Origin: Planctomycetia bacterium
GTDB taxonomy: Bacteria; Planctomycetota; Planctomycetia; Pirellulales; UBA1268
Direction: 5' to 3'
NCBI GenBank assembly: GCA_021414115.1
Contig: JAIOPD010000017.1
Span: 1 to 39,648 of the forward strand
DNA length: 39,648 nt
Shown: positions 32,834 to 39,648 of the stretch, piece by piece
Position numbering within the stretch: position 1 is the stretch's first letter
How the letters are laid out: each line of letters begins with the position of its first letter
Notes under the pieces: generated by a model
What the model saw: the letters and a program-made list of their open reading frames with translations, nothing else
Databases searched by the model: none
What the model was told of the DNA's origin: nothing
Position numbers and translations under genes: made by a program

Positions 32834-33676
32834 ATGGCTGAGATCACAGCGGCGGCCGTCATGGCCCTCAGGGAAAAAACCGGCCTGCCGATGATGGAGT
32901 GCAAGAAGGCACTCGCAGAATGCGGCGGCAACACCGAGCAGGCGGTCGACTGGCTGCGCAAACAGGGCATCAAGACCCAGTCGATGCGGGCCGACCGCGA
33001 GACCTCCTGCGGCCGCTTGGCCGTGTTCGCCGACCCCGCCAAGGGCGTGGGCACGATCATCGAGTTGAAGTGCGAGAGTCCGCCGGTGGCCGGCAGCGAC
33101 GATTTCAAGGCACTCGCCAACGACATCGCCAAGACGCTGGCCCTCGGCCCGGGGGCCGCAACGCCCGCCGATCTGCTCGCCCAGAAGAGTCAGGCGCATC
33201 CCGACCGCACCCTCGGTGAACTCAAAGACGATCTCTTCAACCGCATGCGGGAGGTCTTCGAACTCTCGCGTATCAAGCGCGTCGACGGCCCCTGCGGCGG
33301 CTACGCCCACCATGATGGCTCCAAGGCCGCGCTCATCGAGATCACGGGCAACACGACCGCGGCAAACGCCGCCGACGTGGCGAAGGACGTCGCCATGCAC
33401 GTGGTCGCCCTGGCGCCCCAGGCCATCCGCAAGGAGGATCTCGATCCTGCGGTCGTGGAGAAGGAGCGGGCGATCCTCACCGAGGCGGCCCGTAAGGAGG
33501 GCAAGCCGGAAAATATCATTGCCAAGATGATCGAAGGCCGCCTGCGAAACTTCTTCAGCCAGTGCGTGCTGCTCGAGCAGCCGTTCGTGAAGGACGACAA
33601 GCAGTCGGTGGGCCAGTTCGCGAAGGCGGCGGGCCTGGAGATCAAGTCGGTGGAGAACTGGAAACTGGGTGGGTGA
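32834..33676 (+). CDS. tsf: Elongation factor Ts
   Basis: This is the guanine-nucleotide exchange factor for EF-Tu. It has 280 residues from the ATG at 32834, behind a strong AGGAGAAGG site. The N-terminal UBA-like domain reads MALREKTGLPMMECKKALAE with the NTEQAVDWLRKQGI segment. Then come the core domains, with MHVVALAPQAI (the dimer/EF-Tu region) and the FFSQCVLLEQPFVKD end typical of the family. It lies 136 bases after rpsB in the standard order. Confidence 0.96.
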   Translation: MAEITAAAVMALREKTGLPMMECKKALAECGGNTEQAVDWLRKQGIKTQSMRADRETSCGRLAVFADPAKGVGTIIELKCESPPVAGSDDFKALANDIAKTLALGPGAATPADLLAQKSQAHPDRTLGELKDDLFNRMREVFELSRIKRVDGPCGGYAHHDGSKAALIEITGNTTAANAADVAKDVAMHVVALAPQAIRKEDLDPAVVEKERAILTEAARKEGKPENIIAKMIEGRLRNFFSQCVLLEQPFVKDDKQSVGQFAKAAGLEIKSVENWKLGG

Positions 33677-33772
33677 TCGACGGGAGGCGGTGCCGTCCGT
33701 TGCCGCGGACCTGCGGCCGCTGAACGTTCGTGGCCCGGGGATTGATCGTCGCGAAAGCATCCCGGAGGAGCG

Positions 33773-34513
33773 ATGGACAAGACGCCCTATCGTCGTGTGC
33801 TCCTCAAACTCTCCGGCGAGAGCTTTGCCCGGTCTGGTGAGCGGGGCATCTCGATGGACGAGGTGGTCCACATCGCTCGGCAGACGGTGCAGGCGGTGGC
33901 GCGGGGCGTCGAGCTGGCCGTTGTGATCGGCGGCGGCAACATCCTCCGCGGCGGCTCGTTCACAGCCGGCAACACCGCGATCCAGGAGGCGACGGCCCAC
34001 TACATGGGCATGCTCGCCACCGTGATCAACGGCCTGGCTCTTCAAGACGCGCTCGAGAGTCTCGGCGCCCAGACGCGGCTGATGACCGCGATCCGCATGG
34101 ACGGCGTCGCGGAGCCCTACATCCGCCGCCGGGCTCGGCGGCACCTCGAGAAGGGGCGGATCGTGATCCTCGCCGCGGGCACCGGCAGCCCCTTCGTGAC
34201 CACCGACACCGCCGCGGCCCAGCGGGCTCTCGAACTCGGCGCCGACATCCTCATGAAGGCCACGCGGGTGGACGGGGTCTACTCCGACGACCCCGAGAAG
34301 AATCCCCACGCCGTGCTCTACGGCGAACTCTCCTACCAGCAGGTGCAACAGCAGAACCTGCGGGTGATGGACGGCACGGCGATCTCGCAGTGCATGGAGC
34401 ACGAAATGCCGATTCTCGTCTTCAACTACCGTCGCGACGGCAACATCGAGCGGGCCGTGGCGGGCGAACGGATCGGCACGATCGTCGGCTCCCGGAAGCC
34501 AAGCGACGCCTGA
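33773..34513 (+). CDS. pyrH: Uridylate kinase (UMP kinase)
   Basis: This enzyme phosphorylates UMP to UDP in pyrimidine synthesis and belongs to the amino acid kinase family. It has 246 residues from an ATG behind GGAGGAG. The motifs are [60 protein letters not shown] and [19 protein letters not shown]. It is typically hexameric with feedback by UTP and GTP. The large hairpin repeat begins 14 bases after its stop and may separate its message from frr. Confidence 0.97.
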   Translation: MDKTPYRRVLLKLSGESFARSGERGISMDEVVHIARQTVQAVARGVELAVVIGGGNILRGGSFTAGNTAIQEATAHYMGMLATVINGLALQDALESLGAQTRLMTAIRMDGVAEPYIRRRARRHLEKGRIVILAAGTGSPFVTTDTAAAQRALELGADILMKATRVDGVYSDDPEKNPHAVLYGELSYQQVQQQNLRVMDGTAISQCMEHEMPILVFNYRRDGNIERAVAGERIGTIVGSRKPSDA

Positions 34514-34526
34514 TCAAGCGACGCGA

Positions 34527-34658
34527 GGGGTTGCCCGTGCCCCGGGAGCCGGGCTCGGCGGCCAGCGGAGTCAGGATGACGGAGCGCAGCCGGCGTGCAG
34601 AGAGCGCAGGGCACGATGCCCGAAGCGAACGTCCGGCTCCCGGGGCACGGGCAACCCC
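34527..34658. repeat. Dispersed repeat hairpin, copy C, 26-bp perfect stem
   Basis: GGGGTTGCCCGTGCCCCGGG starts the left arm (34527-34552) and the right arm (34633-34658) is its exact 26-base reverse complement. The loop between them is 80 bases. The arms match those of copies A and B. It sits 14 bases after the pyrH stop. In RNA it would form a very stable stem and could end or protect the upstream message. Confidence 0.88.
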
Positions 34659-34694
34659 GACCTCCAGGAGGCAGTCCGACGGCGGACGGGGGCG

Positions 34695-34700
34695 TATACT
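34695..34700 (+). promoter_or_regulatory. Possible -10 box for frr
   Basis: TATACT (five of six consensus matches) lies 33 bases before the frr start, just after the hairpin repeat. I see no good -35 at the right distance. If real, frr and the genes behind it would have their own promoter. Confidence 0.35.
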
Positions 34701-34732
34701 CCCGGGCGACTGCTCACCCCGGAGTTTTGCCG

Positions 34733-35293
34733 ATGCCCCTCGACGACATTCTGCTCGACGCCGAAGAACGGATGGAGAAGGCCGTGGACGTGTTTCGCCA
34801 CGCGCTCACCGGCATCCGCACGGGACGCGCGAATCCAGGCCTGGTCGACACCCTCCGCGTCGAGGTCTACGGCTCGCCCACGCCCATCAAGGCCCTCGCG
34901 AGCGTCGGCGCGCCCGAACCCAACCAGATCGTCGTCCGCCCCTTCGATCCCGGCACGCTCAAGGACATCGAGAAGGCGATCCAGGCCAGCGACCTGGGCC
35001 TCAACCCGCAGAGCGACGGCCGGCTGATCCGGATCGTGATCCCGCCGCTCTCGGCGGACGTCCGCAAGAAAATGTCGGCGCGCATTCGTGATCTCGCCGA
35101 AGAGGCCAAGGTCGCGATCCGCAACGTTCGCCGCGACGCCAACAAGGCGGCCGACACCGAGAAGTCGGATGGCGATCTCACGGAAGACGACTGCGAGCGC
35201 TGCAAGGAGGACGTTCAGGAGCTCACCAAGAAGTACGAGGGGAGCGTCGGCGATCTCGCGCGGACGAAGGAAGCCGAGGTCATGGAGCAGTGA
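34733..35293 (+). CDS. frr: Ribosome recycling factor
   Basis: This protein splits the post-termination ribosome with EF-G. It has 186 residues, the normal length. Recognised by MEKAVDVFRHALTGIRTGRA, then VEVYGSPTPIKALASV, IVVRPFDPGTLKDIEKAI, LGLNPQSDGRLIRIVIPPL and ARIRDLAEEAKVAIRNVRRD. The start is the ATG at 34733. It completes the rpsB-tsf-pyrH-frr set and is followed after 28 bases by an ABC ATPase gene, so read-through into the transporter genes is likely. Confidence 0.97.
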   Translation: MPLDDILLDAEERMEKAVDVFRHALTGIRTGRANPGLVDTLRVEVYGSPTPIKALASVGAPEPNQIVVRPFDPGTLKDIEKAIQASDLGLNPQSDGRLIRIVIPPLSADVRKKMSARIRDLAEEAKVAIRNVRRDANKAADTEKSDGDLTEDDCERCKEDVQELTKKYEGSVGDLARTKEAEVMEQ

Positions 35294-35321
35294 CGCGTCC
35301 CACGCCCGTGCTGAATCGGCC

Positions 35322-36062
35322 ATGATCGAGGTTTTCGATCTCGTCAAGGAATATCGCTCCGGCGACGGTGCGACCGTGCGGGCCGTCGACGGCATTTCAT
35401 TCGTCGTGCATCCGGGCGAGATGGTGGGACTCCTCGGCGGCAACGGCGCCGGCAAGACGACCACCATGCGGATTCTGGCGACGCTGCTGAAGCCCACCGC
35501 GGGCACGGCCTCCATCGCGGGGCATGACGTGCGCACCGAGCCGCTCGCTGTTCGCCGTCGGCTCGGCTACCTCTCGACGACGACCGGTGTGCCCGACCGG
35601 CTCACGCCCCGCGAGGTCCTCGAATCCTATGGCCAGTTGCACGGTCTGCGCCGCGGCCTGCTCGCGGACCGGATCGATTCACTCTCCGCCACGCTCGATC
35701 TCGGTGGCTTCAGCGACCGGCCGTGTGGCCGGCTCTCGTCGGGGCAGCGGCAGCGGGTGTCGCTGGCGCGGGCACTCGTCCACGATCCGCCGGTGCTCGT
35801 GCTCGATGAACCGACCAGCGCCCTCGACGTGCTCGGCTCCCGCGACCTGCTCGCGTTGCTCGACCGCCTTCGGTCCGACGGCCGCACGATCCTGCTCTCC
35901 ACGCATCGGCTCCATGAGATCGAGCGGCGGTGCGACCGCTTTCTCGTCATCAGCGGTGGCCGGATCCTCGCGGAGGGAACCCGCGAGGCGCTCGTCGCCG
36001 GCCACGAGGGGGGCCTCGAGGAGGCGTTCTTCGCCGCCGTCGCACCGGAGGCCCGACCATGA
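35322..36062 (+). CDS. ABC transporter ATP-binding protein (NatA-like)
   Basis: This 246-residue nucleotide-binding subunit powers the membrane partner encoded next. Walker A is GGNGAGKT (K45), the Q-loop lies near GYLSTTTGVPDRLTP, the signature is RLSSGQRQRVSLARAL, Walker B is VLVLDEPTSALD, and the switch histidine is in LLSTHRLHEIE. The pattern is that of the NatA/CcmA-type exporters for sodium ions, antibiotics or lipids. The ATG at 35322 fits the family; a longer upstream frame would overlap frr. It overlaps the permease gene by four bases (ATGA at 36059-36062). Confidence 0.92.
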   Translation: MIEVFDLVKEYRSGDGATVRAVDGISFVVHPGEMVGLLGGNGAGKTTTMRILATLLKPTAGTASIAGHDVRTEPLAVRRRLGYLSTTTGVPDRLTPREVLESYGQLHGLRRGLLADRIDSLSATLDLGGFSDRPCGRLSSGQRQRVSLARALVHDPPVLVLDEPTSALDVLGSRDLLALLDRLRSDGRTILLSTHRLHEIERRCDRFLVISGGRILAEGTREALVAGHEGGLEEAFFAAVAPEARP

Positions 36063-38257
36063 ACGCCCGCGAACCGGAGGCCGCGGGCGGCTGGCCGGCG
36101 CGGGCCGCCATCGCCCGCCGCGATCTCCTGGAGTTCATCCGGGACCGGCGCGCCCTCTTCATCACGCTGGTGATGCCGATGGCGATGTATCCGCTGCTCG
36201 CGCTCTCGAGCGCGCTGGGCATCCGCACCGCGATCACCGAGCTCGACCAGCGGGAGGCGAGGGCGCGATTGTCCTTGGCACTCTCCGGCCCGGACGCAGG
36301 TGCCTTCGCGGCGGGAATCGATTCGCTCGCCCGTCGGGCGGACGGGCGGCCCGACGGCTGGCCCGACAATCTCGTCGTGCACCTCGTCGACGCCGACGCG
36401 GCACGCCGACTGATCGACGAGGGGGCGGCGGACGCCTGGATCGACGTCGCGGACGGCACCATCGCGGGGCTCGCCGGCGCAGGTACTGTGCCAATCGACG
36501 TGCGGCTCTCCACCGTCCGGGCGGCCGATCACCGAGCCAAGGATCGCGTCATGGCGGTGATGCGCGGCATGGCCGACACCGCACGGGACGATCGGCTCCG
36601 TCGGGCCGGGCTGCCGGCGAGCCTCATCGAGCCGCTTCGCATCGATTTCAGCGGCGGCATCCCGACGACGGCGGCCGCTCTCAAGGACGTGCTGCCGACG
36701 ACGGCTGCGGCGGTTCTCGTGCTCCTGGCGCTGCTCACGGCGACCGGCGCCTTCTATCCCGCGATCGACGCGATCGCCGGAGAAAAGGAACGGGGCACGA
36801 TCGAGACGTTGCTGATCGCGCCGTGCACGCCGCTCGATGTCGTCGTCGGCAAGTTTCTTGCCGTGTTTGTCGTCACGCTGGCGACGCTCATGACCAACGC
36901 CCTCTCGATCGCGCTCACCGCGACGGTGCTCGTGCGCGTGCTCCCGGCAGGCTCCCTCGACGGGCTGTTGTCGTCCGGCCTGACGGGCTGTGCGATCGTG
37001 ACCGTCGTGGCTTACGTCGGTCTTGCGGCCGTCGCGGCGGCGCTGTGCCTCGCGGTGACGGGGGCCGCGCGCAGCGCCAAGGAGGCTCAGAACACGCTCA
37101 CGCCCGTCGTGATGCTGATCGCAGCGCTGGCCGGGTCGGCACTGCTGCCGGGATCGGAGTCTCGCCGTTGGCTCCCCGCGGTGCCGTTTGCAGGTCAGGT
37201 GGCCGTGGCGCGTGCGGCACTTGTCGGCGCTGATGGAGGCATGCCCGACGTCGGCGATGGCGCATGGCGGTCATCGACCGTCGGCATCGGCCTCGCCACC
37301 TCCCTCCTCTCCTCCGCCGCCTTCGCCTGGCTGCTCCTGCACCTCACCGCATCGCTCGTATCCAACGAGGAGCTTCTGTTCCGCGGGCCCGACGCGGCCA
37401 CGAAAGGGTTTCGCCGCCCCGCGCCAAGGAGATCGCCCACCGCCTGGCAGGGATTCGCCGCGGCGCTCGCCGGCTTGACGGCGCTCTGGTATGCCCAGGG
37501 ATTCGCGCCGGCCGATTTCGTGCCGGCACTGCTGGCGCAGCAGGCCATCGCCGTGCTTCTGCCACTCGCCGCGATCGCGTGGTGGCAGCGCATCGACGCC
37601 CAAACAACTTTTGCGCTCCGCCGGCCGGGAACAGCGACTGGCACGTTGGCCGCCGTGGTCGGTGCGGTCTTGGTGGGCAGCGGCCTGTTCACCGTGGGAG
37701 CGGCGGCCGCCCTGGCCGTCTGGGGCACCGACGTGTCGCCCGAGGCGCGCGGACTCGCGGAGCGGCTGATCGCTCTCGTTCGCGACAATCCTTCCTGGCT
37801 GGCCGTGCTCGTCCTCGCGGTCATGCCGGCGGTCTGCGAGGAGCTCTTCTTTCGGGGCTGGCTCTTGTCGGCCTTCGCCGGCGACCGAACGACACCGCGC
37901 CGCGCCGTCGCCGCCGTCGCGGCGCAGGCGGCCGTCTTCGCCGCGTTTCATCTCCTGCCTGAGCGGATGCCGCAGACGTTCGCCCTGGGGCTCGTGCTGG
38001 GCTGGATGACACTCGCCACGCGGAGCATCCTGCCGGCGATCATCGCCCACGCCGCGCACAACGCCACGCCCGTATTGCTCGTGGCGAATGCGTCGCCAGA
38101 TGACCTCTCCGCCATCGAACTGGGCACGGCCTCCGGACTTCCACCGTGGGCGACGGCAGCGGCGATAGGATGTCTCCTCGGTGGCTGCCTGCTGTTGGCC
38201 GTCGCGCGGCGCGGATGCTCGCCAGGCAAGGACTCGGGAGAGGACTCACGGACATGA
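36059..38257 (+). CDS. ABC-2 permease (NatB-like) fused to a CPBP intramembrane protease
   Basis: This 732-residue protein has two parts. Residues 1-440 are an ABC-2 permease: a first helix (LFITLVMPMAMYPLLALSS), a long exported loop (about 60-210), then a membrane block including the IAGEKERGTIETLLIAP motif typical of NatB and SagG-like permeases. Residues about 465-720 are a CPBP protease/immunity domain with CEELFFRGWLLSAFAG (EE at 594-595), AAFHLLPERMPQTFALGL and IIAHAAHNATPVLL. Such fusions are known, including in planctomycetes. The role is likely export coupled to membrane proteolysis, inferred. The start is the ATG that overlaps the ATPase stop. It overlaps the channel gene by four bases. 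Confidence 0.88.
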   Translation: MNAREPEAAGGWPARAAIARRDLLEFIRDRRALFITLVMPMAMYPLLALSSALGIRTAITELDQREARARLSLALSGPDAGAFAAGIDSLARRADGRPDGWPDNLVVHLVDADAARRLIDEGAADAWIDVADGTIAGLAGAGTVPIDVRLSTVRAADHRAKDRVMAVMRGMADTARDDRLRRAGLPASLIEPLRIDFSGGIPTTAAALKDVLPTTAAAVLVLLALLTATGAFYPAIDAIAGEKERGTIETLLIAPCTPLDVVVGKFLAVFVVTLATLMTNALSIALTATVLVRVLPAGSLDGLLSSGLTGCAIVTVVAYVGLAAVAAALCLAVTGAARSAKEAQNTLTPVVMLIAALAGSALLPGSESRRWLPAVPFAGQVAVARAALVGADGGMPDVGDGAWRSSTVGIGLATSLLSSAAFAWLLLHLTASLVSNEELLFRGPDAATKGFRRPAPRRSPTAWQGFAAALAGLTALWYAQGFAPADFVPALLAQQAIAVLLPLAAIAWWQRIDAQTTFALRRPGTATGTLAAVVGAVLVGSGLFTVGAAAALAVWGTDVSPEARGLAERLIALVRDNPSWLAVLVLAVMPAVCEELFFRGWLLSAFAGDRTTPRRAVAAVAAQAAVFAAFHLLPERMPQTFALGLVLGWMTLATRSILPAIIAHAAHNATPVLLVANASPDDLSAIELGTASGLPPWATAAAIGCLLGGCLLLAVARRGCSPGKDSGEDSRT

Positions 38258-39363
38258 GCGGCGAACGATGGATGGTGCGACTCGGCCGGCTTGCGGTGGC
38301 GATGGCTTTCGTAGTGGCGGCCTGGCAGTGCCGCCTCCACGGGGAGACCCCGGCCGCGACACCACGGGTCTTGAGGGTCGCGGTGACGCCGATCGCCGCG
38401 GTGGTCGAGTGGAACGGCGATCAGCCGGCGGGTGTCATGATCGGCATCTGGGAGGAACTGGCCCGACGGCTGGGAATGACCTCGGAGTTCATCCGCGTCA
38501 AGACGTTCGTCGATCTCATGGACATGGTCCGGGATGGGAAGGCCGACGTCGCGCTCGGGCCGCTGGCCATCACCGAGGAACGCGAACGCACCCTCGACCT
38601 GACGCACCCGATCTTCCACTCCGGCATGCGGATTGCGGTGCGGCAGCGAAACGAAACCGGGCTGATGCCCGCCGTGCGGTCGATGCTGTCGTGGCGGCTG
38701 CTGGAACTCGTCGCCATTGCCATCGCCCTGGCCGTCGTCTCCGGCCATCTGCTCTGGTGGAGCGAGAAGGACCGCAACCCACGCTCGTTCCCCCCCGCAT
38801 ATCCACGAGGCGTCATCGAGGCCCTGTGGTGGATCGCTTCGACGATCGTCACGGGTGGCTGCGACGACAAGCACGTCGACGGCCCCCTGGGGAGGATTCT
38901 CGCCTTCGCCTGGATGATCGGCGGCATCGGCCTGATCGCCGCCTTCACCAGCCTGCTCACGGCAACGATGACGGCCGAGCGGGTCGCGGGCATGATTCAA
39001 GGGCCTCGCGATCTTGCGGGCCGGTCGATCGGCTGTCAGGCGGCCTCGGTGAGCGTGCAGACGATCCGGCAGCGCGGGGGTGTCCCGCAGGAGTACCCGA
39101 CGATCCACGAAGCGCTCGACGCGCTGGAACTGGGCATGATCGATGCCGTCGTTGGCGAGGCCGAGACGATGATGTACACCATCAACGAGTCGCGGCAGGA
39201 CCGGGTAAAGCTCGTGGGACCGATGTTCGACTCCTTCGACTACGGCCTCGCGCTGCCGAGCGGCAGCCCGCTCCGCGAGGAACTCAACACCACGATCCTG
39301 CGTATGCGGGAGGACGGTACGCTCGCCCGCATCAAGGCAACCTGGCTGGGCACGCACGACTAG
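38254..39363 (+). CDS. GluR0-like ligand-gated ion channel (glutamate-receptor type)
   Basis: This 369-residue protein has a signal-like N-terminus (about 8-28). The first lobe of a periplasmic solute-binding domain follows (VLRVAVTPIAAVVEW; then LAITEERERTLDLTHPIF, typical of SBP_bac_3). It is interrupted by a two-helix pore module: TM1 about 147-168, a pore helix and filter about 186-206 (ALWWIASTIVTGGCDDKH) and TM2 about 213-236. The second lobe resumes (RSIGCQAASVSVQTI; EALDALELGMIDAVVGEAE; LALPSGSPLREELNTTIL). This layout is that of prokaryotic ionotropic glutamate receptors. The filter lacks the usual TVGYG. The ATG overlaps the previous stop (ATGA), linking it to the ABC transporter. 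Confidence 0.85.
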   Translation: MSGERWMVRLGRLAVAMAFVVAAWQCRLHGETPAATPRVLRVAVTPIAAVVEWNGDQPAGVMIGIWEELARRLGMTSEFIRVKTFVDLMDMVRDGKADVALGPLAITEERERTLDLTHPIFHSGMRIAVRQRNETGLMPAVRSMLSWRLLELVAIAIALAVVSGHLLWWSEKDRNPRSFPPAYPRGVIEALWWIASTIVTGGCDDKHVDGPLGRILAFAWMIGGIGLIAAFTSLLTATMTAERVAGMIQGPRDLAGRSIGCQAASVSVQTIRQRGGVPQEYPTIHEALDALELGMIDAVVGEAETMMYTINESRQDRVKLVGPMFDSFDYGLALPSGSPLREELNTTILRMREDGTLARIKATWLGTHD

Positions 39364-39648
39364 AGCGCATCCAGCCGAAGTGTAGCGTCGTGTTGGCAAG
39401 CCAGGACGGGTAGGCGACGGGAGGGTCGGCACACGCTCGACGAGCGTCGGCGATCCTGCCGCCGCGAGAATCCGAAGGACCGCGAAGCGGCGACTTTTGG
39501 CCGCCAAGAGCCGGCAAAACACCAAAGTCGAATGCGCTCTACCGCTGAGCAGCGAGGGGACAGCGGGTGGCGCTTCGTGGACGTGACGCGGAGCGGGTTG
39601 GGGTGGAAAGCGTCTCCCCGTCGCTCGCGCTCCGGGCTTCCCCGGCCT
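39364..39648. other. Intergenic end of the window: hairpin and edge of a repeat
   Basis: No gene is seen. CGACTTTTGG (39491-39500) pairs with CCAAAGTCG (39522-39530), a hairpin that might end the preceding message. The last 32 bases (39617-39648) are identical to 19130-19161, so another copy of the dispersed repeat begins here and leaves the window. A tRNA D-arm-like string at 39536-39550 has no matching rest of a tRNA. Confidence 0.6.

Noticed and set aside
39491-39560. tRNA-like string (GCTCAGCGGTAGAGC on the minus strand) suggesting a tRNA gene
   Set aside because: Only the D arm fits. The acceptor stem, anticodon stem and T arm do not pair, and no GGTTCGA follows.

Overview
The window is GC-rich and looks like a chromosomal segment of a planctomycete (Planctomycetota, perhaps Pirellulales). 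This is inferred from gene content: a GYF/leucine-rich-repeat protein, an AsmA-like protein with a proline-rich tail, an ABC permease fused to a CPBP protease, a DUF2617-like protein, and intergenic hairpin repeats. No rRNA is present, so the assignment is an inference. Several starts are GTG or TTG.

Left part (1-5333). This is an insertion-sequence hot spot. The 3' end of an ISL3-like transposase gene enters at the left edge. Beside it, on the minus strand, lies one gene of about 985 codons: a GYF_2 domain, a membrane anchor, a helical region, then about 23-residue leucine-rich repeats. It is cut in two by an IS3-family element (1808-3168) and an IS5-family element (3191-4102). Both elements have visible terminal inverted repeats and 3-bp target duplications. 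Removing both, with one duplication each, restores one continuous frame. Positions 5334-6399 hold no convincing gene.

Middle part (about 6400-17174). This is an integrative element parked in a tRNA-Gly(CCC) gene. It has an integrase and an excisionase-like HTH protein at the right end. A compact minus-strand replication operon encodes two related DUF669-like proteins, an AEP-type primase, a 59-codon basic ORF, a DnaB-like helicase core and a winged-helix-like protein. Beyond that operon lie four iteron-like repeats spaced exactly 23 bp apart, which I read as the probable origin. A divergent pair encodes a ParB-like protein and a DUF3987-type protein. The left end carries a small zinc metallopeptidase and two unknown genes. 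No phage structural or conjugation genes are seen, so it resembles a satellite-like or plasmid-like integrative replicon. Its left attachment site was not found.

Right part (17309-39648). This is ordinary chromosomal backbone. It contains an AsmA-like protein; a single-domain response regulator; a DUF2617-like gene and a CPBP protease; the row folK(fusion)-panC-lgt-anchored protein-CDGSH protein; an RND/MMPL exporter overlapping an RlmI-type rRNA methyltransferase; ilvN-ilvC with a small downstream gene (minus strand); and the translation cluster rpsB-tsf-pyrH-frr. The last runs into an overlapping set: ABC ATPase, ABC-2 permease/CPBP fusion, and a GluR0-like ligand-gated channel. A family of intergenic repeats, including a 26-bp perfect-stem hairpin after pyrH, occurs at least four times.
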